Shown in pieces: positions 44,699 to 54,076 of a stretch of DNA of 64,000 bases; the first letter of the stretch is position 1, and each line of letters begins with the position of its first letter. The notes beneath the pieces were generated by a model that did no database searches, was not told the origin of the DNA, and was given only the letters and a program-made list of their open reading frames with translations. This stretch comes from Bifidobacterium saguinibicoloris (GTDB lineage: Bacteria > Actinomycetota > Actinomycetes > Actinomycetales > Bifidobacteriaceae): positions 62,001-126,000 of the forward strand of contig NZ_JAHBBF010000004.1 of assembly GCF_019331725.1 (NCBI RefSeq), read 5' to 3'. Made by a program: the position numbers and the translations under genes.

Positions 44699-47443
44699 TC
44701 AGTCGCCGTCGCCGACGGCGTAGTCGAGGAACACGACCTCGCCGCTCTCCTGCGTGGCGTCAAGGTCGACGACGCCTTCGATGGCCCAGTCATGGTCGCC
44801 GTCGGAGTCGTCGATGATCTGACGCACCTTCCACGTGTGCTCGTCCCTCTCGTGGGCGTCGTCGAGCATGAACAGCTCGGCGGAGCGGGCCTTCGCGTCG
44901 GTGTTCACGTATTCGTGCTCGTCGTAGTAGTCGTCGAGCGCGTCCTCCCATTCGTGGACGCCGTAGCCCCAGTCCTTGTCGAGCGCGCCGAGCGCGTCCG
45001 GATCGTCGAGGTCCATGAGCTGGACACGGCGGAACAGGGCGTTGCGCACGAGCACGGTGAGGCCGCGGCGGTCCTCGACCACCGCGTTCCTCGCGCCCGG
45101 CGCGGCGAGCGAGGCGGCCGCCTCGGAGGCGTCCGTGGAGCCGTCTGCACCCGCGTTCTCCCATTCGTCGACGAGCGAGGAGTCGATGGAGCGCACGAGC
45201 ACGCGCAGCCAGGCGATGATGTCGTCCAGCTGTTCGTCGCGCTTCTCCGGCGGCACGGTGCGGGCGAGCGCCCGGTACGCGTCGGACAGGTAGCGCAGCA
45301 GCGTACCTTCGGAGCGGGCGATGTTGTAGCGGGCGATGTAGCCGGTGAAGTCGGAGGCGGTCTCGACCATGTCGCGCACGACCGACTTGGGGCTCAGCCA
45401 GTAGTCGTTGGCCCATGGCACGTCATGGCGGTACTGGTCGAACGCCGCGTCGAGCATGTCCTCCAACGGTTTCGGATAGGTGATCTCCTGGAGACGGTCC
45501 ATACGCTCGTCGTAGTCGAGGCCGTCGGCCTTCATGTCGGCCATGGCCTTGTCCCGGGCGGCGCGCTCCTGGGCGCGCAGCACTTGCTTGGGATCGTCGA
45601 GCGTGGCCTCGACCATGGAGATCACGTCGAGCGCGTACGTGTCCGATTCGGGGTCGAGCAGTTCCAGCGCGGCGAGCAGGAACGGCGAGAGCGGCTGGTC
45701 GAGCGCGAAGTCGTCGGGCACGTCGAGCGTCATCACATAGTCCCTGCCGCCGTCGCGGCCTTCGAGGACCTCGATGACGTCGGTGTCGAACAGGGTCTGG
45801 AAGATCTCGTCGGCGCGCTGGTGGAGCTTCTCCTTCTGATCGGGGGTCTGTGCGGAATCGTCGATGAGGTCGTCGATGCGGGCGCGGGCGTCGCCGCCCT
45901 GTTCGACCTCGTTGAGCACCATGGAGTGGGTGATCTTGAGGTGCGGCACGAGCGTCTCGGGAGCGGCGTCGATGAGCTTGTCGAACGTGTTCTGGTTCCA
46001 CGTGACAAAGCCTTCGGGCGCCTTCTTGCGCTTGACCTTCTTGAGTTTCTTCGGGTCTCCCCCGGCCTTGGCGATGGCCTTCTGGTTCTCGATCTCGTAC
46101 TCAGGCGCCTCGGCGATGACGAGACCTTCGGTGTCGAAGCCCATGCGGCCGGCGCGGCCGGCGATCTGATGGAATTCACGGGCCTTGAGGCGGCGCATCT
46201 TGGTGCCATCGAACTTGGTCAGGGCGGTGAGCACGACGGAGTGGATGGGCACGTTGATGCCGACGCCGAGCGTGTCGGTGCCGCAGATGACCGGCAGCAG
46301 GCCCTGCTGGGCGAGCTGCTCGACGAGTCGGCGGTAGCGTGGCAGCATGCCGGCATGATGGATGCCGACGCCGGTCCTGAGGAGCCGTTGGAGGATCTTG
46401 CCGAATGCGGTGGTGAACTTCACTCCCTTGATGGCCTCGGCGATGGCGGTGCGCTGCTCCTTGGAGGAGACGCCGGTGGAGGCGAGCGCCTGCGCGGTCT
46501 CGAGCGCCGCGTCCTGGGAGAAGTGGACGACGTAGATGGGGGTCTCGCCGTTGCGGAACGCGAGTTCGACGGTCTTCTCCAACGGGTCGAGCGTGTACTC
46601 GTAGCTCAGGGGCACGGGCCGGGGCGCGTCGGCGATCACGTCCACGTCGGGCGTGTCGTTGAGGTCGGCGAGTTTGTCGGCGATGGCGTCGACGTTGCCG
46701 AGCGTGGCGCTCATGAGCAGGAACTGGGTCTGCGGGAGGGTGAGCAGCGGCACCTGCCACGCCCAGCCACGCTCCGGGTCGCCGTAGTAGTGGAATTCGT
46801 CCATGGCGACGAGGCCGATGTCCGCGTGCTCGCCTTCGCGCAGCGCCTGGTTGGCGAGGATCTCCGCGGTGCAGCAGATGATGGGCGCGTCCGCGTTGAT
46901 GTGGCTGTCGCCGGTGATCATGCCCACGTTGTCGCGGCCGAACACCTCGACGAGGTCGAAGAACTTCTCGGAGACGAGCGCCTTGATGGGTGCGGTGTAG
47001 TAGGAGCGGCGGCCGGTGCACAGGGCAGCGAAGTGCATGCCGAGCGCGACCAGCGACTTGCCGGAGCCGGTGGGCGTGTTGAGGATCACGTGGTCGCCGG
47101 CGAGGATGTCCATGATGGCCTCCTCCTGGTGGGGCCATGGTTCGATGCCCTTGACGTCCGTCACCCAGCCGAAGAAGCGTTCGTAGATGTCGTCGGCCGT
47201 GAGGTTGCGTTCCCGTTCGTCGCCGTCCCATTCCGGGGCGAGCCGTCCCAGCGACCCGTATCGGGCCGTGGTGTCCGCGCCATCGGCTCCTTCGCGCGTC
47301 GCGTCGCGTGCGGCATCGCCGTATGCCGCACCGCCGTTCGTATCGTCCTTCATGTTGTCGTTCATGTCGTACTTCGCATCGTCCATCACGTCGTACCTCG
47401 CATCGTCGCGGCCCATGTCGCCGTATTCCTTCCCGTCGGTCAT
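44699..47443 (-). CDS. Ski2-like DEAD/DEAH helicase with DUF3516 C terminus
   Basis: 914-residue superfamily 2 helicase. The N terminus (about 1-60) is polar with short repeats (DDAKYDMNDNMKDD) encoded by an imperfect 28-nt duplication. Motif I NTPTGSGKSLVALG (about residue 137), motif II MDEFHYYGD, motif III LMSATLGN, motif VI QIAGRAGRMGFD. The C-terminal third matches the actinobacterial DUF3516 family, ending DHDWAIEGVVDLDATQESGE. Probably an RNA helicase in RNA processing or decay. Start at 47443 is the first ATG; the repeats make a shorter N terminus possible. Confidence 0.9.
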   Translation of the reverse strand: MTDGKEYGDMGRDDARYDVMDDAKYDMNDNMKDDTNGGAAYGDAARDATREGADGADTTARYGSLGRLAPEWDGDERERNLTADDIYERFFGWVTDVKGIEPWPHQEEAIMDILAGDHVILNTPTGSGKSLVALGMHFAALCTGRRSYYTAPIKALVSEKFFDLVEVFGRDNVGMITGDSHINADAPIICCTAEILANQALREGEHADIGLVAMDEFHYYGDPERGWAWQVPLLTLPQTQFLLMSATLGNVDAIADKLADLNDTPDVDVIADAPRPVPLSYEYTLDPLEKTVELAFRNGETPIYVVHFSQDAALETAQALASTGVSSKEQRTAIAEAIKGVKFTTAFGKILQRLLRTGVGIHHAGMLPRYRRLVEQLAQQGLLPVICGTDTLGVGINVPIHSVVLTALTKFDGTKMRRLKAREFHQIAGRAGRMGFDTEGLVIAEAPEYEIENQKAIAKAGGDPKKLKKVKRKKAPEGFVTWNQNTFDKLIDAAPETLVPHLKITHSMVLNEVEQGGDARARIDDLIDDSAQTPDQKEKLHQRADEIFQTLFDTDVIEVLEGRDGGRDYVMTLDVPDDFALDQPLSPFLLAALELLDPESDTYALDVISMVEATLDDPKQVLRAQERAARDKAMADMKADGLDYDERMDRLQEITYPKPLEDMLDAAFDQYRHDVPWANDYWLSPKSVVRDMVETASDFTGYIARYNIARSEGTLLRYLSDAYRALARTVPPEKRDEQLDDIIAWLRVLVRSIDSSLVDEWENAGADGSTDASEAAASLAAPGARNAVVEDRRGLTVLVRNALFRRVQLMDLDDPDALGALDKDWGYGVHEWEDALDDYYDEHEYVNTDAKARSAELFMLDDAHERDEHTWKVRQIIDDSDGDHDWAIEGVVDLDATQESGEVVFLDYAVGDGD

Positions 47444-47678
47444 GGTTTCCTAGCTTAGCCGCAGGAGCGCACCACCCGCGGTCAACCCGCCCCCTCTCCG
47501 TCTCGCCCGCCTCTCCTTCTTGCCCAATTCACCTGCTTCCTCTGTCTCGTTCAACATGCCTGCTTCTTCCGTCTCGCTCGACATATCTGCTTCTTCGCGG
47601 CGAGATGCTGCCACCGCCCTTCTCCCATATCTTTCCAGACCGACCGCAACACATACGGACGTCACGGCTGATGGCAAC

Positions 47679-47700
47679 CCGGTGTCCGATAAGACACCGG
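47679..47700. repeat. Palindrome copy 1
   Basis: CCGGTGTC-CGATAA-GACACCGG, 8-bp arms. It lies in a longer segment (about 47660-47725) that recurs with differences at about 47877-47940, sharing CACGGCT, CAACCCGGTGTCCGATAAGA and CCGACCGT. Confidence 0.8.
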
Positions 47701-47895
47701 CTTTACCGCAAAAACCGACCGTGGCACACCCGACCACGCCGTCACATGAAACACCCCCTACCACAAAGGAGCACCCCCGAAGGGTTCTCGGCTCCACGGA
47801 GAAGAGGTCCGGCCATCCTCGGCATCACAGGAAGCCGGAAAGAATCTCGGACACACGGCGGCAGAACGCAAAACCATCACGGCTCATGACAACCC

Positions 47896-47913
47896 GGTGT
47901 CCGATAAGACACC
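47896..47913. repeat. Palindrome copy 2
   Basis: GGTGTC-CGATAA-GACACC, identical in core and loop to copy 1; part of the second copy of the 60-bp direct repeat. Confidence 0.8.
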
Positions 47914-47956
47914 AGGCACCACCACACAGCCGACCGTCATAATTCAGCCACGTCGC

Positions 47957-48050
47957 CCCACCCAGCCATACGCACATCCGACCCACGCCACCACCCAGCC
48001 ATACACACATCCAACCCACGTCACCACCCGGCCATGCGCGCATCCACCCT
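47957..48050. repeat. 33-nt tandem repeat, about three units
   Basis: Units begin near 47958, 47991 and 48024 and share CCACCCRGCCATRCRCRCATCC followed by the spacer RACCCACGYCA. A fourth diverged unit is at about 48091-48113. Period is 33 nt with no unique spacers. Confidence 0.75.
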
Positions 48051-48177
48051 AAAGCAGGAACTGGCAGTATGAATACCTTGGGTCACCGCTTCATCCGGCC
48101 ATATGCGCATCCAGCCGTACCCGACACACACCGCGCCACCGGTGCAATCGCGCCGCCCCGTCATCCATTGGACGAGA

Positions 48178-48197
48178 TGGTGTCCCATCGGACACCA
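48178..48197. repeat. Palindrome copy 3
   Basis: TGGTGTCC-CATC-GGACACCA, 8-bp arms and a 4-nt loop; same outer arms as copies 1 and 2 with a different loop. Confidence 0.8.
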
Positions 48198-48342
48198 GAC
48201 TGTCATAACCCTGCGGGCACGACCACGCACCCTGCCGAAAACCCCGACACATCACGGCACGTGATCCTGCCGCAACGTACACGCGGCCACACATACCACG
48301 CCGCATATCCGCCTGCACGCCCCGCACCCGCACAAACGAAAC

Positions 48343-48360
48343 GGTGTCCCATCGGACACC
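48343..48360. repeat. Palindrome copy 4
   Basis: GGTGTCC-CATC-GGACACC, same arms and loop as copy 3; 144 nt before the helix-turn-helix gene's start region. Confidence 0.8.
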
Positions 48361-48457
48361 AGCTTGCCACGACCACGAAAGAACACTCACCCCCGAAGAA
48401 TCAGCAACGACCAATCGCCAAGCTCCTTCAAGCGGAGCGGGGATAGAATCGACGTAT

Positions 48458-48467
48458 GGGGGGGGGG
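48458..48467 (+). repeat. G10 homopolymer tract before the HTH gene
   Basis: Ten consecutive G residues follow AT at 48456, 37 nt before the preferred start at 48504. If the upstream ATG at 48456 is used, the tract lies inside the reading frame, and a change of one or two bases would shift it; if not, it lies in the 5' leader or promoter spacer. Confidence 0.8.
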
Positions 48468-48503
48468 CATGGTCGCCCTCCATATGCGCATAGAGGGGAT
48501 GCG

Positions 48504-49274
48504 ATGATGACAAACCAATCGAAAGCACCAACGTCAACAACCGAAGCACCAACGTCCGAGACCGAGGTGCGACCGTCCAAGCGGATCCTGCGGTCGATTG
48601 TGGACGAGACGGGATGGAATACGGCCGAGCTGGCCCAACATATGGACATCGACAAATCGTCGCTCGCCAAGGCGCTTCGCGGCGACAGAAGCATGGGATT
48701 CGATCTGTTCGCCGAAGGCCTGAGGAAGGCCGGGTTCACGATCCGCGTCGAACGTTCGGCTCCATTCGACCATCTTCCGGAGGACGAGCTCCATGCCCTG
48801 CTCACCGAACTGCGCCGTCCGATCGACCAACGGCTCATCGACAACGGCGCGACATGGCGTTCACTGTCATCGCACATCGACGACCTCTTCCACGCCGCCG
48901 ACCGCAATCTCCAATGCATCGCCTTCACGCAAGCCGCCTACGGCATACAGGACCGACGCTGGATCGCCACGTTGGCAGGCGTCTACCGTCATCTGCATTG
49001 GGGCGACGGCACGTCCCGCCGCATCATGGCGACGACATGTGTAACGCCGGGTCGACGCTACCGTCTCACGGCCCCTTGGTCCCCACTGCCGCCGTCCATC
49101 ATCGACCATGAGCGCGAACGGTCGGCGCGCAGGGGCGAACCGCCGAACTCCTCGTTCTCTCGGGATTTCCTCGCCTACAACGTGCTGATCCCCGCCATGG
49201 ATCTTCCCGACGCCCGCCCGTCGCACCGTCACCTCCCCGATACCACACAGCGCAATCCGGAACGGGACCTGTAA
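48504..49274 (+). CDS. Helix-turn-helix protein of unknown function
   Basis: 256 residues from ATG ATG at 48504 after GAGGGG. A Thr/Ser/Glu-rich N terminus is followed by a probable Cro/XRE-like helix-turn-helix (about 29-70: ETGWNTAELAQHMDIDKSSL onward, then GDRSMGFDLFAEGLRKAG). I do not recognise the remaining 180 residues; they contain aromatic and Arg-rich stretches (HLHWGDGTSRRIM, SFSRDFLAYNVLIPAMDL). An alternative start at 48456 would put a G10 tract inside the gene. It sits between a repeat island and a convergent PPK2 gene whose stop codon abuts its own, with no terminator. It could be an accessory regulator or part of a toxin-antitoxin/abortive-infection unit; there is no direct evidence. 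Confidence 0.75.
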   Translation: MMTNQSKAPTSTTEAPTSETEVRPSKRILRSIVDETGWNTAELAQHMDIDKSSLAKALRGDRSMGFDLFAEGLRKAGFTIRVERSAPFDHLPEDELHALLTELRRPIDQRLIDNGATWRSLSSHIDDLFHAADRNLQCIAFTQAAYGIQDRRWIATLAGVYRHLHWGDGTSRRIMATTCVTPGRRYRLTAPWSPLPPSIIDHERERSARRGEPPNSSFSRDFLAYNVLIPAMDLPDARPSHRHLPDTTQRNPERDL

Positions 49275-50327
49275 CTATCCCAACCGGCGGCGCGCCTCGT
49301 CGGGGTCGACTTCCGCCTCGAGCGGCGGCCAGGACATGTTCATGTTCCTCAGCGTGGTGCGCAGCAGCTCGGAGACGACCGCCCTCGAATACCAGCGGTT
49401 GTCCGCCGGAACGAGATACCACGGCGCCTCCGGCGTGCTCGTCCGTTCGAACACCTCCTGCCATGCGGCCATGTAGTCGTCCCAACGGTCGCGCGCATCC
49501 AGGTCGGATACGTCGAACTTCCAGTATTTCGTGGGGTCGTCGAGCCGGGAGAGGAAATGCCTGCGCTGCTCCTCGCGGCTGGAGACGAGGAAGATCTTGA
49601 TGATCGAGCACCCGGAGGCCACGAGGTTCCGTTCGAACGCGTTGACGAGGTCGTAGCGCGCACGCCACACGTCCTCGGGGAACGTGCCGTACACATGCGG
49701 CATGACGATGTCCTCGTAATGGGAACGGTCGAACACACCGATCCAGCCCGGTTCGGGCAGCTCCCGTTCCACGCGCCACAGGAACCCGTGGGAGGCCTCC
49801 TCCTCGGTGGGTTTGCCGAAGCCGTGGTAGTGGATGCCCATCGGGTCGCCCTGCCGGAACACGTGACGTACGATGCCGCCCTTGCCCGAGGCGTCCATGC
49901 CCTGCAGCACGATGAGCAGCCGCCGCGGCGACCCCTTCACGCCGTTGGCGTACATGAGCCGCTGGTAGCGGGCGATGCCGGACGAGCTCAGGTCGATGAA
50001 CCGTTCGCCGTCCAACTTGTCGCCGTCGAACCCGGGCGTCTCCCCCGCGCCGACGGCGGCCATCTCCCCCACGTTCACCCCGTGGTGGAACATGAGCCGC
50101 TGCGCGGGCGGCAGCGACCATACGGCGCTGAGCAGTTCGCTGGATTTGGCGGCGTTGGCGAGCCGTTCCGCCACGGTCCCGCTCTCCTCGATCATGCCGA
50201 TCCGCGCCTCGGCGGCGTCGAGCGCCTTGTCGACGCGTTTGCGGGTCGCCTTGTCCGTCTCCGCACGGTCCTTGTCCTTGCCGCCCTTGCCGGTCTTCCT
50301 GTCGTCCTTGATGTCGTCCTTGGCCAT
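49275..50327 (-). CDS. Polyphosphate:nucleotide phosphotransferase, PPK2 family
   Basis: 350 residues from the ATG at 50327 after GGGACC. An N-terminal charged Lys/Asp-rich tail (about 1-35) and a helical extension (about 36-125) precede the single PPK2 kinase domain: Walker A GMDASGKGG (143-151), Walker B-type FDRSHYEDI, lid module SREEQRRHFLSRLDDPTKYW. It transfers phosphate between polyphosphate and nucleoside phosphates in the cytoplasm; whether it favours AMP, ADP or GDP cannot be read. It lies beside two secreted phosphatases, suggesting a phosphate-metabolism cluster. The stop codon directly abuts that of the convergent HTH gene. Confidence 0.93.
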   Translation of the reverse strand: MAKDDIKDDRKTGKGGKDKDRAETDKATRKRVDKALDAAEARIGMIEESGTVAERLANAAKSSELLSAVWSLPPAQRLMFHHGVNVGEMAAVGAGETPGFDGDKLDGERFIDLSSSGIARYQRLMYANGVKGSPRRLLIVLQGMDASGKGGIVRHVFRQGDPMGIHYHGFGKPTEEEASHGFLWRVERELPEPGWIGVFDRSHYEDIVMPHVYGTFPEDVWRARYDLVNAFERNLVASGCSIIKIFLVSSREEQRRHFLSRLDDPTKYWKFDVSDLDARDRWDDYMAAWQEVFERTSTPEAPWYLVPADNRWYSRAVVSELLRTTLRNMNMSWPPLEAEVDPDEARRRLG

Positions 50328-50436
50328 AGGTCCCGATTGTACGCCGCCACGTACGTCCGATGCCGCGGACGTTCCCGGCGGACGCCCCAGCAGACGCCCC
50401 CAGCGGGCGTCACCTGCATACGCGAATACGGAACGG

Positions 50437-50476
50437 CCCGTGCGGTCGCGGCGCGGCTGCGTCGCGACCGCACGGG
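50437..50476 (-). terminator. Terminator of the nucleotidase gene
   Basis: Perfect 14-bp stem (50437-50450 with 50463-50476), 12-nt loop, 28 nt past the minus-strand stop. No T-tract. Confidence 0.75.
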
Positions 50477-50503
50477 TCGGTGGAATCGGCATCGCGCCGC
50501 CGG

Positions 50504-53500
50504 TCAGCGGCTGCGGCGCGTCTTGGCGAGCGTCACGCCCGCGGCGGCGAGCACCGCCATGACGGCGACGGCCACGGTGACCGCCGACCCGGTGCGGGAC
50601 AGCTGCTTCGGCCGGCCGGCGTCGCCGGTCTGCTGCGGCTTGGACTGCTGCGGCGTTCCGGTGCCGGAGCCTGCGCCCACGGCGATCGGAATCGTCACGG
50701 TCGTGCCGTCGGTGGCGCCGGTGACGGTGAGCGTCACGTCGCCGGCCTTGGCGTCGGCGGGTACGGTCACCGTGAGCGTCGCGGTGTCGCCGTTTTCGAC
50801 GTCGGTCTCGCCGACCTTCGCGCCGCCGATGGTGGCGGTGAGCTTCGTCTCGGCGGGCACGCCCAGCGAAGTGAGCGTGAGCTTCGAGAACTTCAGCGTG
50901 AACGAGTCGCCGGGCTTGACCGCGGCGGTCGGCAGTCCGGTCACGGCCACGGCGCGGCGGTCGTAACGGGGCTTCAGGGGCGAACTCTTGCCGATGTAGG
51001 CGATCCACGCGTCACGATCCACCAGACCGGTGTCCTTCGTGTCCTTGCCTTGGGCGAAGGCGCGGAAGTTGTCGCCGCCCTGCAGCAGGAAGCTGAACGA
51101 TCCGATGCGGTATTCGGCCTTGGGGTCGAGCGGCTTGCCGTCGACGGTCACCGAGGTGATGTGATGGCCCTGCTTGGCGTCCGGATCGTACGTGTAGGAC
51201 ACGTTGTGGGACAGCCCCAGCTGCAGGTATGGGCGCGACGGCGTGGAGCCGTCGGTCGTGGTCTGCCACTGCTGCTCCAAGGCCTCCTTGAACTGCGCGC
51301 CGGTGAGGGTGGTGGTCCACAGGTTGTTGAGGAACGGCAGCACGGCGTTCGCCTGCGCGTAGGTGATGGTGCCGTCGGCGGCGAGCGGGCAGGAGGCGTT
51401 CGCGCCGGTCCTGCACAGTTCGGCCCTGAGTCCGCCGGGGTTGACGACGCCAATCTGGGCGCCGCCACGGTCCTTGTCCTTCAGGGAGTCGAGCAGCGAA
51501 TCCGCGACGAGGTTGCCGAGCGTGGATTCGGAGCCGCGGTCATCGCGCTTGCCGTCCTTGAAGGCGGTGGTGATGTCCGCGGAGACGGAGCCGACCTTCT
51601 TGTTGCCCTCCTCGGTGCCCTTGGCCACGGCGGCGTCCACGATCGCCTTGACCTTGGCGGTCACGCCGGTCTTGTCCTCGTCGGCGAGCTGCTGGTCGAA
51701 GTCGGCCTTGCCCGTGCCGTCCGGCACGGCCGGGGCGGCCACATTGCCGGACTTGACGACGCTCACCTTGCGGGAGGCCTTGTCGTAGGAGAGCACGGCC
51801 TGGCCGACGTTCGCGGCGTAGCTGCCGGTCTGGATGATTGGGCGGCCGTTCTTCGACGGGTCGGTGTACGCGTACTTCATGTGCGTGTGGGCGGTGAAGA
51901 TGGCGTTGACCTTCGCGTCCGTGTCGTCGACGATGTGCTTGAAGACGGGGCTGGAGGCCTTCTGCTCGTCGAGCGTGGGCTTGCCGGTCTTGTCGTCCTC
52001 GTTGGCGGGGGCGCCCTCATGGTATTCGGCCACGAGCACGTCGGCCTCGCCGTTGGACGGGTCGCCGTCGGTGAGCTGCTTGGCCACGCGGTTCACGGCC
52101 TCGACCGGGTCGCCGAAGGTGAGGTTCTTGACGCCGTCCGGGGAGACGAGCGTGGGCGTCTCCTGCGTGACGGCGCCGATGACGCCGACCTTCACGCCGT
52201 CCACGTCCTGGATGCTGTACTCCTTGAGGGCCGGCTTGCCGGTGGCCTTGTCGTAGACGTTCGCGCCGAGGTAGTCCCACTGGGCGTTGCGCGCGCCGTC
52301 CTTGCCGATGACGCGGTCGGTGAGGTCGGCGAAGCCTTTGTCGAACTCGTGGTTGCCCACGGAGGACGCCTTGAGGTCGAGCGCGTTGAGCACGTCGATG
52401 CTCGGCTGGTCGAGCTGCACGGACGAGTTGAACAGCGAGGCGCCGATGAGGTCGCCGGCGCCGAGGAACAGCGAGGAGTCGGGGTATTCGCCCTTGAGCT
52501 TCTGCACGGTGGAGGCGAACGGCACGGTCAGGCCCGTGTCGATGCGGCCGTGGAAGTCGTTGACGTTGAGCAGGTTGATGACGGTCTTGCCGGAATCGGC
52601 CGAAGCGCCGGCCTCAAGCCAGCCCTGGCGCAGCGAGTGGCCGCCGGTCACGCCGTCGTCGGCCCAGAACACCGGCTTGTAGGTCTTGCCCGCTGCTCCC
52701 CCGGCGACGGTCTGCGCGTACGAGTCGGGCGTGATGGCGAAGCCTTCGGAGTTCTGTCCGGAGATCTCCTTGGGCGTGTCGATGAGCTTGGTGAGCGCGA
52801 GCGCGCCCGTGCCGTCGAACGTGTAGACGCCGATCTTCGCGCCGGTGCCGTCGTCGTTGTCTCCTTCGGCGAGCAGCCGGTCGTGTTCGGCGTCCCAGAC
52901 GAGGTCGCGCGGACCGTCGTAGCCGGCGTTCTTCGCGGCCTGCGGCAGCGGGATCGACGCCACCGGGTAGGCGGCGTCCTGGCCGCCGACGGTGGCGAGC
53001 GCGAAGGCGTAGATGGCATTGGTCTTCTCGAGCGCGGCGAAGAACAGGCCGCCGTAGTCGTTGGCGGTGCCCTTGGGGTCGTAGGCGTGCACGTTGCCGG
53101 GGTCGAGGTTCGCCTGGAAGCCCTTCGCGGTGAGGGTGGCGTCGGGGATGAACGCGACGCCCTCGACGCCGAGGTTGGCGTCGTCGCCCTTCTCGAGCGT
53201 GACGCCGAACTGGCTCAGCGCGGCGGTGAGATCCCATTCGTGGGTGGCGGTGAGGTCCTGCGCGCCGTCGCCGTTGGTGTCCGTGGCCGCGGCGTTGACG
53301 TCATAGGAGAGAATCGCCGGGCGCGGCGTCTTCTTGTGCTCGTTGTCGCGTTCGGCGCCGATGAACACGCCCTTCGTGCTGTCCGGTTTGCCGTCGGCGC
53401 CGGGGATCAGCGTGATGCCTTCGGAGTCGACGCCGCCCGTGCCGTCCTTGAAGTGCAGCTGCTTGCCGCCCTTGGTCTGGCCGTTCTTCGTGAACGTCCA

Positions 53501-53929
53501 TCCGTCGGACGGGTCCTGCTTCCATGCGCCGTCCACCTGGATGAACTTGTTGATGGAGCCGGGGCCTTTGTCGCTCGTGTTTCCGAGCGTGGGGTTGAGG
53601 TCGTTGTCGGCGGCCCACAGCGTGTCGGAGGAGCCGTTGCGGCCCTGCTCGTAGACGAGTCCGGACAGGTTGCCGTCCGTGTGGTCGCCGGACTGGCCCT
53701 TCGCGCCGAATTCGCCTTCGGCGTCGACGGCGGTCACGTCGGGCAGTCCCGGCCATGCGTCGACGGTCATCGTGTCGCCGGCGAACACCTCGTTGATGAC
53801 GCTCGGCTGCGTGTCCGCGGCTACTGCGGCCGGCGCGCCGGCGACGGCGAGCCCGCCGAGCGTGGCGGCGGCCGTCAGCAGCGCGAACAGACGTCGCGCC
53901 GCCGTACTTCCCAGTTGATGGATTCCCAT
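50504..53929 (-). CDS. Wall-anchored phytase-esterase-like / 5'-nucleotidase fusion
   Basis: 1141 residues from the ATG at 53929. A signal peptide (AGAPAAVAADTQ, cleavage after AVA) is followed by an esterase-like-of-phytase domain (about 40-430: DSEGITLIPG, GGLFFAALEKTNAIYAF, NSEGFAITPDS), then a metallophosphatase (about 450-720: LLNVNDFHGRID, GAGDLIGASLF, SVGNHEFDKG, AHTHMKYAY) and the 5'-nucleotidase C-terminal domain (about 740-960: NLVADSLLD, GGLRAEL, GGDNFRAF). An Ig-like domain leads to LSRTG, a hydrophobic helix and a basic tail, the pattern of a sortase substrate. Expected to release phosphate from extracellular nucleotides and perhaps phytate. All metal-binding His/Asp/Asn motifs are visible. 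Confidence 0.93.
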   Translation of the reverse strand: MGIHQLGSTAARRLFALLTAAATLGGLAVAGAPAAVAADTQPSVINEVFAGDTMTVDAWPGLPDVTAVDAEGEFGAKGQSGDHTDGNLSGLVYEQGRNGSSDTLWAADNDLNPTLGNTSDKGPGSINKFIQVDGAWKQDPSDGWTFTKNGQTKGGKQLHFKDGTGGVDSEGITLIPGADGKPDSTKGVFIGAERDNEHKKTPRPAILSYDVNAAATDTNGDGAQDLTATHEWDLTAALSQFGVTLEKGDDANLGVEGVAFIPDATLTAKGFQANLDPGNVHAYDPKGTANDYGGLFFAALEKTNAIYAFALATVGGQDAAYPVASIPLPQAAKNAGYDGPRDLVWDAEHDRLLAEGDNDDGTGAKIGVYTFDGTGALALTKLIDTPKEISGQNSEGFAITPDSYAQTVAGGAAGKTYKPVFWADDGVTGGHSLRQGWLEAGASADSGKTVINLLNVNDFHGRIDTGLTVPFASTVQKLKGEYPDSSLFLGAGDLIGASLFNSSVQLDQPSIDVLNALDLKASSVGNHEFDKGFADLTDRVIGKDGARNAQWDYLGANVYDKATGKPALKEYSIQDVDGVKVGVIGAVTQETPTLVSPDGVKNLTFGDPVEAVNRVAKQLTDGDPSNGEADVLVAEYHEGAPANEDDKTGKPTLDEQKASSPVFKHIVDDTDAKVNAIFTAHTHMKYAYTDPSKNGRPIIQTGSYAANVGQAVLSYDKASRKVSVVKSGNVAAPAVPDGTGKADFDQQLADEDKTGVTAKVKAIVDAAVAKGTEEGNKKVGSVSADITTAFKDGKRDDRGSESTLGNLVADSLLDSLKDKDRGGAQIGVVNPGGLRAELCRTGANASCPLAADGTITYAQANAVLPFLNNLWTTTLTGAQFKEALEQQWQTTTDGSTPSRPYLQLGLSHNVSYTYDPDAKQGHHITSVTVDGKPLDPKAEYRIGSFSFLLQGGDNFRAFAQGKDTKDTGLVDRDAWIAYIGKSSPLKPRYDRRAVAVTGLPTAAVKPGDSFTLKFSKLTLTSLGVPAETKLTATIGGAKVGETDVENGDTATLTVTVPADAKAGDVTLTVTGATDGTTVTIPIAVGAGSGTGTPQQSKPQQTGDAGRPKQLSRTGSAVTVAVAVMAVLAAAGVTLAKTRRSR

Positions 53930-54076
53930 GGCTCTTCCCTTCGTTCCCTGACGCCATTGGTACGGTTCCACGGTATGGGTCCCAGATGAAGGCGCGGGCT
54001 CACGAGGGTTACGCCGGATGGTCCGCAAGCTGAACGCTTGCCGAATTCGATGTGCCTGTCCACATCCCTCGTCGCG

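Larger units (their letters stand above)
47444..48503. other. 1.06-kb gene-poor region with palindromes and tandem repeats
   Basis: No ORF here has a recognisable domain or a good ribosome binding site. Base composition is C-rich on the plus strand (many CCAC, CACC and ACACC runs), unlike flanking genes. It contains four GGTGTC/GACACC palindromes, a roughly 60-bp diverged direct repeat, a 33-nt tandem repeat, and further copies of a CCATATGCGCAT-type unit close to the next gene. These are listed separately. It may be decayed coding sequence, a repeat island or a regulatory/non-coding RNA locus. Confidence 0.7.

Noticed and set aside
47957..48113. Possible CRISPR array from the regular 33-nt repeats
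   Set aside because: Repeats are directly adjacent or nearly so, with no unique spacers of 28-40 nt, and no cas genes occur in the window.
47825..48552. Minus-strand short ORFs with repeated peptides (VGWMCVWLGG-type and WCPMGH-type)
   Set aside because: The peptide repeats follow directly from the DNA repeats and palindromes; frames are broken, starts lack ribosome binding sites, and no domain is seen.
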